Assembly (NCBI RefSeq): GCF_020742345.1
Contig: NZ_DYXC01000069.1
Location: forward strand, 28,818-92,817
Length of the DNA: 64,000 bases
Reading direction: 5' to 3'
From: Enteractinococcus helveticum
Lineage (GTDB): Bacteria; Actinomycetota; Actinomycetes; Actinomycetales; Micrococcaceae
Shown here: positions 1 to 8,861 of the stretch, piece by piece
Numbering within the stretch: the stretch's first letter is position 1
Layout: each line of letters opens with the position of its first letter
Program-made: the position numbers and the translations under genes
Notes under the pieces: generated by a model
What the model was told of the DNA's origin: nothing
Seen by the model: only the letters and a program-made list of their open reading frames with translations
Database searches by the model: none

Positions 1-2
1 TG

Positions 3-3000
3 GCAGTATTGCGCAAATTGGCTCACCCAGGACGTGATGGCCAACCGGCACTACGTGTCGTGACCGCCCCGGTACGATCCATCGTTCAACCAATCGTCAA
101 GGGCCTAGGGGATCTAGAACCGGTCCTATTACGCACCGGTGAATTTTATGACTTCGAACAGGTAGTCCAAGACCTCGCCAACGCAGCTTACACACGTGTT
201 GACATGGTATCCCGCCGCGGTGAATTTGCCGTCCGGGGTGGCATCATCGACGTGTTCCCACCCACCGAAGACCATCCGTACCGCATTGAATTCTTCGGTG
301 ATGAAATCGAAGAGATCCGGTATTTCTCCATTGCAGATCAACGCTCGTTAGTCGATACCTCCGACGACGGCTCAGCAACCCCGACGTCGATGTACGCGCC
401 GCCATGCCGTGAACTGCTCTTGACCGACGACGTCCAGCAGAAGGCTCGAGACCTCCAGGTGTCGATGCCCAACGTGTTGGAAATCCTTGAACCAATGTCC
501 AACGGTGTAGCAGTCGAGGGGATGGAATCGCTGGCACCGTTAGTCACGCAGATGGAATCCTTCCTCGATGTCTTGCCGGAAGGCTCCGTCACGATCGTGA
601 TTGAACCTGAAAAGGTACGGTCCCGAGTCCATGACCTGTTGTCGACCAATGAGGAATTCTTGGCTGCTGCCTGGGCCGCAGCCGGGGAAGGCCTGGCAGC
701 CCCGGTAGAAAATCAGCACGAAGCCGGCGGCTTCGCCACACTGGGAGATACTCGGACCTTGGCGCTGGAACGGGATCAAGGGTGGTGGCAGTTTACTGCC
801 TTCGATATGGATGACACCTTTGATGCCACAGCGCTGCGTACCGGGTTTACTGCTCCGGCACAATTTGCTGGCGATGTGCCGGCGCTGATGGAACACGTGG
901 AAAACCGCATCCGAGACAACTGGTCCATTGCGGTGGCTACCCACGGACCCGGTCCTGCACGTCGTCTGGCCGAAATCTTCAACGAGGCAGGCCACACTGC
1001 AACCGTGGTTGACCGCATCACCGAAGCCAAACCAGCCCACATCCAGATTACTGTCGCCAGCCTAGGCGCTGGATTTGCCTGGGCTGACCACCGCTTCGCC
1101 GTGGTGACCGAATACGACCTATTTGGTCGTCAAGCCGCAGGTACCCAGCGCGGTGAGAAACGCTCCCTGGCGCGTAAACGCCGCAACGCAGTCGACCCGC
1201 TAGCGCTTAAAGAAGGCGACTACGTTGTTCATAATCAACACGGGATTGCGAAATTCATTGAGCTGCAGCGTCGCAAAGTTGCCGGTGCACGCTCGAGTGC
1301 CGGTGAAGAAGGCTATCGCGAATATCTGGTCTTAGAGTTTGCGCCCTCCAAACGCGGAGGTGCCGGTGACCGGCTATTTGTACCCACCGACCAGCTTGAC
1401 CAGGTCAGCCAATATGTCGGTGGCGATACGCCGACGCTGTCGAAGATGGGTGGGTCAGACTGGGCCCAAACCAAGTCCAAAGCGCGCCGAGCAACCCGAG
1501 AGATCGCCAAAGAACTCATCCAGTTGTATTCAGCTCGCATGGCAACCAGGGGCCACGCGTTTTCACCCGACAGCCCGTGGCAGGCTGAACTGGAAGAAGC
1601 TTTCCCACACATTGAAACCCCGGACCAGCTGACCACGGTTGAAGAAGTCAAACACGACATGGAAGCCGAAGTGCCCATGGATCGATTGGTTGCCGGTGAC
1701 GTAGGGTTTGGTAAAACAGAGGTCGCTGTCCGGGCTGCGTTCAAGGCGATCCAGGACGGCAAACAGGTGGCATTATTGGTTCCCACCACCCTGTTGGCTC
1801 GTCAGCACACCGAAACTTTTGCCGAGCGATTCGCCGGGTTCCCTGTGACGGTGCGGGCCTTGTCACGATTCCAAAAGACCAAACAATCTCGCGAGACGAT
1901 CGATGCGCTAGCCGAAGGAACCGTGGACATGGTCATCGGTACCCATCGGTTGCTATCCGATGAGATCCAGTTTAAGGACCTTGGCCTGGTGATCATTGAC
2001 GAAGAACAGCGCTTCGGCGTCGAACACAAAGAAAAACTCAAACAGCTGCGTACCAATGTTGATGTGCTGGCTATGACAGCAACCCCGATTCCACGAACCC
2101 TGGAAATGTCAATGACTGGGATCCGTGAGACTTCTACCTTGGCCACCCCGCCGGAACAACGCCACCCGGTATTGACCTACGTTGGCCCGTACACCGACAA
2201 ACAAATCATTGCGGCTATTCGTCGTGAGATGATGCGCGAGGGCCAGGTGTTCTATGTCCACAACCGGGTCAACAGCATCAATAAGGTTGCGGCACGCATT
2301 CAAGAATTAATTCCTGAAGCACGCGTGGCAGTTGTCCACGGTCGTATGTCCGAGTCCACGCTGGAACAGATCATGGTCGATTTCTGGGAAAAAGAATACG
2401 ACGTGCTGGTTTCTACTACGATTATCGAAACCGGACTGGACATTGCCAACGCCAACACCCTGATCATCGAAGACGCCCATCGCTACGGCCTTTCCCAGCT
2501 ACATCAGTTGCGTGGTCGTGTGGGGCGTGGCCGTGATCGCGCATATGCCTACTTCCTGTATGACACCGGCAAACCACTAAATGAAACCGCTATGGAACGT
2601 CTCAAAGCTGTGGCCACCCATAATGAGCTTGGCTCAGGCTTGCAATTGGCCCAAAAGGACCTTGAGATCCGTGGGGCAGGAAACCTGCTGGGTGGAGAAC
2701 AATCCGGTCACATCGCCGGGGTTGGCTTCGACCTATATATTCGCATGGTGGGAGAAGCCGTTACGGATTTCAAGGGCGAAGAAGATACGTCACCGCCAGA
2801 AGTCAAAGTCGAGCTGCCCGTCAACGCGCACCTGCCGCATGACTATGTACCAGGGGAACGACTGCGCCTGGAGGCCTACCGCAATCTGGCTCAAGCCTCC
2901 GACACTGCAGCCGTGGAAGCTGCCGTTGAAGAGCTACAGGACCGCTACGGTGAACTGCCCGAAGCCGCACAGAACCTCGTGGCCGTGGCGAACTTCCGAA

Positions 3001-3257
3001 ACACCGCTCGCGAATATGGTGTCCATGAGGTGATGCTGATGGGCAAGAACATCAAGTTCGGCCCGGTGGAGGAACTACCAGACTCACGCGCGATGCGCAT
3101 GAAGCGGATGTACCCGGGGGCTGTGCATCGGGCGCCGCTCAAAGCCATCATGGTACCACGACCCAAAACCCAGGCGGTGACCGGCAAAGACCTCGTCGAT
3201 GCCGAACTGCTGGAATGGGCCGGCAAGTTCTTAGCGAATATCTTCGGCGAAAACTAA
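3..3257 (+). CDS. mfd: Transcription-repair coupling factor Mfd (5' end outside the window)
   Basis: Mfd is the ATP-driven translocase that removes stalled RNA polymerase from damaged DNA and recruits UvrA. The frame is open from the window edge; 1084 residues are visible, against roughly 1150-1200 for the family, so about 100 N-terminal residues lie upstream. Visible in order: a UvrB-like region (RRGEFAVRGGIIDVFPP), the CarD-like polymerase-interacting domain (EGDYVVHNQHGIAKF, near visible residue 405), Walker A GDVGFGKTE (Lys about 571), the DEEQ box IIDEEQRFG (about 665), AMTATPIPRT, the arginine-finger region QLRGRVGRGRDRAYAY and the C-terminal regulatory domain. The stop codon overlaps the stop of the convergent acyltransferase gene by 4 bases. 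Identification is secure. Confidence 0.97.
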   Translation, partial: AVLRKLAHPGRDGQPALRVVTAPVRSIVQPIVKGLGDLEPVLLRTGEFYDFEQVVQDLANAAYTRVDMVSRRGEFAVRGGIIDVFPPTEDHPYRIEFFGDEIEEIRYFSIADQRSLVDTSDDGSATPTSMYAPPCRELLLTDDVQQKARDLQVSMPNVLEILEPMSNGVAVEGMESLAPLVTQMESFLDVLPEGSVTIVIEPEKVRSRVHDLLSTNEEFLAAAWAAAGEGLAAPVENQHEAGGFATLGDTRTLALERDQGWWQFTAFDMDDTFDATALRTGFTAPAQFAGDVPALMEHVENRIRDNWSIAVATHGPGPARRLAEIFNEAGHTATVVDRITEAKPAHIQITVASLGAGFAWADHRFAVVTEYDLFGRQAAGTQRGEKRSLARKRRNAVDPLALKEGDYVVHNQHGIAKFIELQRRKVAGARSSAGEEGYREYLVLEFAPSKRGGAGDRLFVPTDQLDQVSQYVGGDTPTLSKMGGSDWAQTKSKARRATREIAKELIQLYSARMATRGHAFSPDSPWQAELEEAFPHIETPDQLTTVEEVKHDMEAEVPMDRLVAGDVGFGKTEVAVRAAFKAIQDGKQVALLVPTTLLARQHTETFAERFAGFPVTVRALSRFQKTKQSRETIDALAEGTVDMVIGTHRLLSDEIQFKDLGLVIIDEEQRFGVEHKEKLKQLRTNVDVLAMTATPIPRTLEMSMTGIRETSTLATPPEQRHPVLTYVGPYTDKQIIAAIRREMMREGQVFYVHNRVNSINKVAARIQELIPEARVAVVHGRMSESTLEQIMVDFWEKEYDVLVSTTIIETGLDIANANTLIIEDAHRYGLSQLHQLRGRVGRGRDRAYAYFLYDTGKPLNETAMERLKAVATHNELGSGLQLAQKDLEIRGAGNLLGGEQSGHIAGVGFDLYIRMVGEAVTDFKGEEDTSPPEVKVELPVNAHLPHDYVPGERLRLEAYRNLAQASDTAAVEAAVEELQDRYGELPEAAQNLVAVANFRNTAREYGVHEVMLMGKNIKFGPVEELPDSRAMRMKRMYPGAVHRAPLKAIMVPRPKTQAVTGKDLVDAELLEWAGKFLANIFGEN

Positions 3258-4318
3258 ACCTTTATCCGGGACCGTAAGAGTCCCGGATCCCGAGGTGCCC
3301 CCGACAGCAGCCGTGCGGCCGGTGTCGTATTGATCAGCAAGCCGACGATAAACGAGACGACCAAGGCGACGCTCATGCGCAATAACCAGTGCGCCAGCGA
3401 ATCATCGTCGAAGCCGTTTTGGTGCATCCATACCAACACCAGTCCGTGGAAAAATACCACAGCCGTGCCGGTGCGTACCAAACGTGAGACGCTTGTTTGG
3501 ACGGCTGGGAACTTTTGTATCCCATCGTTGACCCAGGTGGCAAAAATCAAAATGAAGCCAGCGGTTACCACGATGGCAATCAGGGGTGTAAGCAAGATCG
3601 TGCCAAAGTCTCCGACCTGAATATAGTGGGCACGTACCTCGGTTGTGTACGTGACCCCCAGTGCGGTTACGACTAACGCCAGGCCGAGGGCGGCCAAGAC
3701 GTGAGAAGAATATCGGCGAACCAGCGGCATGAGGAGTTTCCGCAGCTGTTCTCCGACGAGCAGATAGAACATGACCGGCCATGCCAGTCCGAGCCGAAGC
3801 GGTGTTTCTACCAGTGGATGGGTTTCGAATACGCCATTGGTAACTAACTGATAGCAAGCATACGAAGTCAGCACCCCTAGCAGAGCGACGGTCCAGACCA
3901 CAGCTGAGCCCAGTGGCTCTAAAAATCTGCGTAGCAGCGTCGCACCGGCCAGGGTTGTGATGAACCAGGCGGCCATCCAAAAGATTGATTGCCCTGCTCC
4001 ACCCGACCAGCCGGAATGTAAATGGTCGAGGATAATGTCGCGTTGTCCCCATTCCACAGCAATAAGCCACACTGAGATGATCACTGACCAGGCCAGATAG
4101 GGGATGAGCAGCGTGTCCCAGCGCCTAGAAAATTCCGAGAATAGTGTGCGCCCCGGAGTAAAGAAGAACCCGGAGAGCATGAAGAATAACGGCATCCGCC
4201 AGATGGTGAGCAATTCCGAGTTGGGAAAATAACCAGCGTGGCCTACCACCACCATAATGATGGAAAAGACACGAAGCAGGTCGATTCCGAGGTTCCGAGT
4301 TGGGCGGGTGGTGATCAT
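3254..4318 (-). CDS. Acyltransferase family 3 integral membrane protein
   Basis: 354 residues, mostly hydrophobic with about ten predicted membrane segments. The N-terminus (NLGIDLLRVFSIIMVVVGHA, then LFFMLSGFFF) is the typical start of the acyltransferase-3 family, with the conserved His of the first helix (VVVGHAG) and the later R-MPLFFMLSG segment. Members transfer acyl groups, usually acetyl, to cell-surface polysaccharides or other envelope molecules; the substrate cannot be told from sequence. It stands alone, convergent with mfd (4-base stop overlap), and a decayed paralog lies directly upstream at 4391-5040, so the pair arose by tandem duplication. Confidence 0.85.
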   Translation of the reverse strand: MITTRPTRNLGIDLLRVFSIIMVVVGHAGYFPNSELLTIWRMPLFFMLSGFFFTPGRTLFSEFSRRWDTLLIPYLAWSVIISVWLIAVEWGQRDIILDHLHSGWSGGAGQSIFWMAAWFITTLAGATLLRRFLEPLGSAVVWTVALLGVLTSYACYQLVTNGVFETHPLVETPLRLGLAWPVMFYLLVGEQLRKLLMPLVRRYSSHVLAALGLALVVTALGVTYTTEVRAHYIQVGDFGTILLTPLIAIVVTAGFILIFATWVNDGIQKFPAVQTSVSRLVRTGTAVVFFHGLVLVWMHQNGFDDDSLAHWLLRMSVALVVSFIVGLLINTTPAARLLSGAPRDPGLLRSRIKV

Positions 4319-4390
4319 AAATCCGTTTCAACTATGAGGCAGCAATGATTACCCGAAGTAGTCGTTTCTGAGCTACTCCAGATAGCGCAC

Positions 4391-5040
4391 GAGCCGCCGG
4401 TGTCATGTTCAAAACAGCCCCACGGCAAACGCTGTGGTCAAGGCTACCCCAAAGCTAATGAAAAGATCACCTGAAGCATTGGTATTGAAGCCAATTGCCT
4501 GTATCCACAATAGGATTAAGCCATTGGATAGCCCTACTGTCGAAACCGTCCGCAGTTAGTCGTCCCACGACTGGTTCCAGGAACATCCACCCGTGCAGCA
4601 ACCGGTTGACGCCGGTTGAATAGATCATCAAAAAGCCGACGGCACGATCATTGCGATACCCGGAGCGATGAATGACCAGCCAAATCGTCCAGCATGAATG
4701 TAGTGTGCGGCAACGTTGTCATGATATGCCACCACGAGCGACGCAGTAAGCAAAAAGATCACCGGAATGCGCGAAGCAACTGATCGCTTAGAAGGCCCGG
4801 ATCAGCAGGAACCATGAAGACATCCCAAAGCCGAGCACCCTGTATCGTTGCGCGAACCGATGTACAGGTGGTGCAGCATATCTGTTGGCGTATCCCATTT
4901 GATACCAACCACGATCAGGGTAATGATCATAGACCATGTCAGGTGGGGGATTAAAAGCGCCAGGACAGCATAAGGAATAACCGCATCCGCCATACGAAAA
5001 GCAGGCTGGAACCGTCACAGATTCCCGAATGTATCCGCAC
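4391..5040 (-). pseudogene. Decayed tandem copy of the acyltransferase 3 gene
   Basis: No long frame survives, but the minus strand translates in pieces that line up in order with the intact acyltransferase next door. From high to low coordinate: a segment near 4990-4880 (LALLIPHLTWSMIITLIVVG against LLIPYLAWSVIISVWLIAVE), one near 4760-4690 (VAYHDNVAAHYIHAGRFG against VTYTTEVRAHYIQVGDFG), one near 4670 (APGIAMIVPSAF against TPLIAIVVTAGF) and a C-terminal one near 4550-4395 (LILLWIQAIGFN against LVLVWMHQNGFD, then NMTPAARA against NTTPAARL). Several stops and frame changes separate them and the N-terminal part is shortened. Residue matches were read by eye; a pairwise translated alignment would settle the breakpoints. 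Confidence 0.8.
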
Positions 5041-5113
5041 GACCCTGGCAGTAGAAAGGCGACTCAGTGCGTCGATGCTGAGATTTCGGTGTGACATATT
5101 CACGTGGTAGGAA

Positions 5114-5160
5114 ACCTAACTGCACCCGGGGTAATAGACCCACCCCGGGTGCAGTTAGGT
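5114..5160 (-). terminator. Perfect 19-bp hairpin closing the nucleoside operon
   Basis: The arms 5114-5132 and 5142-5160 are perfect reverse complements (core CTAACTGCACCCGGGG) around a 9-base loop. The element lies 20 bases past the stop of the small membrane protein on the minus strand and is followed there by a short TTT run, so it probably terminates transcription. The stem is unusually long. Confidence 0.7.
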
Positions 5161-5180
5161 AGCTCTTTGCGAGAGTCCTT

Positions 5181-5495
5181 TTAGAGATTAGGAGAGTTGG
5201 TTTCGTGAGCTGGATCAGTCACGAATTCTGCATCAACGGTATTGGAACGTCCGACGATTTGCTTCGGAATAAAGTATGCGACAGCACTCAGAATCACGAC
5301 GCTAAGCATCGGAACCCAGACATTTTCAAATGACAGCAGGTTGATCATATACAAGCCAGCAACAAACAGGGCGAGTGCGATGACGAAGATCAGCAAGTTA
5401 CCAGCCGTATTGCCTTCACCGGAGAAATTTGCCGGTTTACCGTCACGAATCACGGGGACACCTCGTTCTTTCAAAAATTCTATTGTCGCCAGCAT
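5181..5495 (-). CDS. Small two-helix membrane protein of unknown function
   Basis: 104 residues: a short polar N-terminus (MLATIEFLKERGVPVIRDGK), a hydrophobic helix at about 34-55, a second at about 60-77, and an acidic C-terminal tail (VDAEFVTDPAHETN). No family is recognised. The start ATG lies 29 bases after the deoC stop in the same orientation and the long hairpin follows the gene, so it may be the last member of the nucleoside operon. It is not an obvious transporter, being too small. Confidence 0.6.
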   Translation of the reverse strand: MLATIEFLKERGVPVIRDGKPANFSGEGNTAGNLLIFVIALALFVAGLYMINLLSFENVWVPMLSVVILSAVAYFIPKQIVGRSNTVDAEFVTDPAHETNSPNL

Positions 5496-5524
5496 AGCGT
5501 GGGCGACGGTGCGATGATGTGTTG

Positions 5525-6220
5525 TTAACTAAGGATAGCGTAAGTCGAACTAGCTCCGAGCCGGGTTGCGCCAGCTTTGAGCATCTCGATGGCATCTTGT
5601 CGGGTGCGGATGCCGCCAGAAGCTTTGACACCAAGATCATTACCTACGGTATTGCGCAGCAAAGCCACATCTGTCACTGTCGCACCGCCGGGTCCGAATC
5701 CAGTGGAGGTCTTGACGAAGTTAGCACCGGCTTCAACGGCTGCTTCACAAGCAATGATCTTCGCCTGCTCTGTCAGCGATGCCGTCTCTAAGATGACTTT
5801 GACGATCACGTCATGCCCGGCTGCGGCTTCCACGACAGAACGAATATCATGCACCACTGCAGCCTTATCGGCAACCAGCGCTGCAGACTGGTTGATTACC
5901 ATATCGACTTCCTCGGCACCCTGGGCAATGGCCTGGGCAGTTTCAAAGGCTTTGGTTTCTGGGGTCTGGGCTCCAGATGGAAAACCGATGACCGTACAGA
6001 TCTTGACCGGTGATTCAGCAAGACGTTTGGCAGCGTGCGCGACCCAAATGGGCTGCACACACACCGAGGCTGTAATAAATTCTGCGGCTTGATCACAGAG
6101 TTTATCGATATCTTGGGCCGTGGCGGTGGGCGCCAGCAGAGTGTGATCGATCAGCAACGCCAGCTGGCTGCTATCGAGTTCATCCACTTGTGTTGGGCTC
6201 AGTGGGGCGGTATCGGACAC
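5525..6220 (-). CDS. deoC: Deoxyribose-phosphate aldolase
   Basis: 231 residues, class I aldolase that cleaves 2-deoxyribose 5-phosphate to acetaldehyde and glyceraldehyde 3-phosphate. Visible are the N-terminal IDHTLLAPTAT motif, VKVILETASLT, the Schiff-base lysine motif NFVKTSTGF and the second lysine motif VKASGGIRT. The start is GTG at 6220, supported by AGGAG five bases upstream. It follows the mutase gene by 9 bases and completes the route from deoxynucleosides to central metabolism together with the upstream phosphorylase and mutase. Confidence 0.96.
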   Translation of the reverse strand: MSDTAPLSPTQVDELDSSQLALLIDHTLLAPTATAQDIDKLCDQAAEFITASVCVQPIWVAHAAKRLAESPVKICTVIGFPSGAQTPETKAFETAQAIAQGAEEVDMVINQSAALVADKAAVVHDIRSVVEAAAGHDVIVKVILETASLTEQAKIIACEAAVEAGANFVKTSTGFGPGGATVTDVALLRNTVGNDLGVKASGGIRTRQDAIEMLKAGATRLGASSTYAILS

Positions 6221-6229
6221 GGAGTCTCC

Positions 6230-7933
6230 TTATTTGACTTGGACCAGGGTGGCTGCTTCGTCGCGTAACTGCTGCAATATCGAGCGTATGTTGTCTATTC
6301 CGGTCCCGGGGTCAGCCGTGACCGAAACATAGCATTTGACCTTCGGCTCGGTACCTGAAGGACGAATCATTAATCGCGCAGACACGGATCCTTGTGTAGT
6401 AAACGCCAGCATGTTCATAGGGCCGTAGCGTTGCGACAGAGCGACATCGGGCTGCTGATAATCAACAATGCTGACCGGTGCGAAGCCCGCTAAGGATTTC
6501 GGCGGATTGGCTCGTAGATCGTCCACGAGCAGCTTGCCAGTACTGGGGGAGGGCACCGGGACGGCGACCATATCGGTCAAGGTTGCTCCCAGGTGATCAT
6601 TCAGTTGCGTCAGATATGTCAATAGGTTGGAACCAGCGGCTTTGAGCTCAGCCGCAAGATCAAGGAGCACAACGGCTGCGGACAATCCATCTTTGTCGTT
6701 GACCAAATGTGGGGCCACCGCATAACCGAGTGCTTCTTCATACCCATAGCCCAGGTGACCAACCCGACAAATCCATTTGAAGCCCGTCGGGGTCACTTCA
6801 TGGTGGACATCGTGTTGTGCTGCCAACTGAGCTAACTGCGGTGCGGAGACAATCGAATTTGCCGCAGCCAAATTCTGCTGTGCCAGATACGGCATGAGCC
6901 GGGCACCCAGCAACAGACCAACCTGATCACCGGAAAGCCGTTGCCATTGACCATCGACGGGGAGCGCGACGGCCAACCGGTCGGCATCAGGATCATGAGC
7001 CACAATCAGATCAGCCTGCGCTACCTGGCTCGCTGTGGCAAATGCTTCATCCAACGCCCCGGGTTCTTCCGGGTTCGGAAAGGCCACGGTAGGAAACGCC
7101 GGATCTGGCTCCGACTGGCTGGTCACAAGCTGTGGGGCATTAAAACCGGTGGCCTCGAGCAGCTTGATAAAGGTTGCGGCGCCAACGCCGTGCATAGCCG
7201 TATAGACGACATGCAGATCACTTCGGGGTGTGTGCGCTGGTGAAAGTTCCGCAACGAACTCGGCTACAGCCATGACGTAATCGTCGATGATGGTGTCTGG
7301 AATGTATTCCCAGCCGCTAGCTGCTCGGGGTGGCAGGTGGTCGGCGGTGTTCCATAGCTGGATATGACCGGCGATGATCTGGTCGGTGGGTGCGGTTAGC
7401 TGCCCGTAGGCTCCGGCAGTATCGTCGGCTGTCAGCAGCTGGGGGCCAAGGTACACCTTATAGCCGTTATCTGCCGGCGGATTATGCGAGGCGGTCACCA
7501 TAATGCCGACATCGGCCTGAAAATGTTTCAACGCAAAGGCCAACACCGGGGTGGGTGTCCTGACCGCTAGCAGCCGGACTCGACATCCCGCTGCGGTGAG
7601 CACCGCGGCAGAATCAACGGCAAAGTCTTTTGAACCGTGGCGGGCATCGTAGCCGATGACTACAGAAGGAATTTTGATGTGTTGTTTGGCGAAATCTGCG
7701 ATTCCTGCAGCAGCTCGTTGCACGACGACGCGATTCATTCGCGCGGTGCCTGGCCCCAGTGGGGCGCGAAGTCCTGCGGTGCCAAACGTTAAAAACCCGG
7801 CAAATCGTGCTGTCAAAGCGGTAAGCGCGGTTTCGTCCCCGGCGTCAGCGGCGTGAATTTCTTGGGTCAACACTCCCGCATTTTCGGGGTCAAGGGTGAG
7901 CCATTCACGGGCTGCTGCAATCGGGTCACTCAT
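6230..7933 (-). CDS. Phosphosugar mutase of the PGM2 type, probably a phosphopentomutase
   Basis: 567 residues when started at ATG 7933; the frame is open further upstream but that stretch overlaps the phosphorylase gene in another frame. It is an alpha-D-phosphohexomutase family enzyme: the phosphoserine loop TASHNPPADNGYKVY near residue 150, the metal loop DPDADRLAVA and the C-terminal phosphate-binding RPSGTEPKVKCYV. The DNGYKVY form of the serine loop and the length resemble human PGM2, a phosphopentomutase, rather than short phosphomannomutases. Lying between purine nucleoside phosphorylase (1-base gap) and deoC (9-base gap), it most likely converts (deoxy)ribose 1-phosphate to the 5-phosphate. 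General phosphoglucomutase activity is the alternative. Confidence 0.88.
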   Translation of the reverse strand: MSDPIAAAREWLTLDPENAGVLTQEIHAADAGDETALTALTARFAGFLTFGTAGLRAPLGPGTARMNRVVVQRAAAGIADFAKQHIKIPSVVIGYDARHGSKDFAVDSAAVLTAAGCRVRLLAVRTPTPVLAFALKHFQADVGIMVTASHNPPADNGYKVYLGPQLLTADDTAGAYGQLTAPTDQIIAGHIQLWNTADHLPPRAASGWEYIPDTIIDDYVMAVAEFVAELSPAHTPRSDLHVVYTAMHGVGAATFIKLLEATGFNAPQLVTSQSEPDPAFPTVAFPNPEEPGALDEAFATASQVAQADLIVAHDPDADRLAVALPVDGQWQRLSGDQVGLLLGARLMPYLAQQNLAAANSIVSAPQLAQLAAQHDVHHEVTPTGFKWICRVGHLGYGYEEALGYAVAPHLVNDKDGLSAAVVLLDLAAELKAAGSNLLTYLTQLNDHLGATLTDMVAVPVPSPSTGKLLVDDLRANPPKSLAGFAPVSIVDYQQPDVALSQRYGPMNMLAFTTQGSVSARLMIRPSGTEPKVKCYVSVTADPGTGIDNIRSILQQLRDEAATLVQVK

Positions 7934-7934
7934 A

Positions 7935-8762
7935 TCAGATGGCCTGAATGATATCGGCAAGTAGCTTTGAGACCTGTGGCGCGGCGGCCTGACCGGCAGC
8001 GATAACATCCTCATGGGACAGGCGAGCCTCCGTGATCCCGGCTCCGGGGTTGGTGACCAGCGAGATGCCCAAGACTTCCAAACCGGCGTGCCGGGCTGCG
8101 ATAGTATCCAACGCCGTCGACATTCCCACCAGATCCCCTCCGAGCTTGGCGGCCATGGCCACTTCGGCTGGGGTTTCATACTGCGGACCGGCGAATTGCA
8201 CGTAGATGCCTTCGGTTAAATGTGGATCGACCTGTTTGGCGATGGTACGCAACCGGGCGGCATAAGCATCAGTCATGTCAACAAATTCTGGACCGACCAG
8301 TGGGGTCACACCGGTCAGATTGATGTGATCGGCAATCAGCACCGGGGTGCCGGGGGTAAGGCGAGGATCAAGCCCGCCGCAACCATTCGTCAGTACGACG
8401 ACGCCGGCGCCGGTTGCGGCAATGGTGCGAACCACGTGAGCCACGGCGTGGACATCACGGTTGGCATAAAAGTGGGTGCGCGAACCGAACACTAGCGCGC
8501 GACGACCATGAGCTAACCGGACCGAGGTGACCTTCTGTACGTGACCAGCCACGCCGTCGCCGCCCAGACCGGGGATGTCGTTGAACGAGACTTCGGCTAC
8601 CACTTCGCCAAGGGAGTCGATTGTGTGTGCCCAGCCGGAGCCCAACACCACCCCGATATCGTGTCGGTCCGTGCCCAATGTGTCGGCCAATACGGCCGCT
8701 GCCTGGCGGGCGAGTTCAAAGCCGGGGTGATCTCCGAATAAAAATTGTCTCGTATCGTTCAC
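7935..8762 (-). CDS. Purine nucleoside phosphorylase
   Basis: 275 residues from a GTG at 8762 (VNDTRQFLFGDHPGFELARQ). The frame runs on to 8831, but that would reach into the divergent lpdA leader. Trimeric PNP features: GVVLGSGWAH near residue 40, the phosphate/purine site VVLTNGCGGLDP, YETPAEVAM, and the GGDLVGMSTALDTIAARH block that usually reads VGMST-PE-IAARH. The enzyme phosphorolyses purine (deoxy)nucleosides to base and (deoxy)ribose 1-phosphate. It is the first gene of the salvage operon. The GCGG and ALDT variants of conserved loops may affect base specificity. Confidence 0.92.
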   Translation of the reverse strand: MNDTRQFLFGDHPGFELARQAAAVLADTLGTDRHDIGVVLGSGWAHTIDSLGEVVAEVSFNDIPGLGGDGVAGHVQKVTSVRLAHGRRALVFGSRTHFYANRDVHAVAHVVRTIAATGAGVVVLTNGCGGLDPRLTPGTPVLIADHINLTGVTPLVGPEFVDMTDAYAARLRTIAKQVDPHLTEGIYVQFAGPQYETPAEVAMAAKLGGDLVGMSTALDTIAARHAGLEVLGISLVTNPGAGITEARLSHEDVIAAGQAAAPQVSKLLADIIQAI

Positions 8763-8861
8763 AGCCCCCACTGTAGCGCCGCGACAGATCAAAACCAACG
8801 AAACACCAGGTGTACGCGTGTGATTGTGCATTTTGATGCAAAACAGACCACAATAGAACCC

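Noticed and set aside
3402..4070. 222-codon frame on the same strand as the acyltransferase in another phase
   Set aside because: The acyltransferase frame has clear family motifs; this one is arginine-rich and featureless.
7934..8179. Longer N-terminus for the phosphosugar mutase
   Set aside because: It would overlap the 3' end of the phosphorylase gene by about 245 bases, and the residues do not resemble the family; ATG 7933 fits the usual N-terminus.
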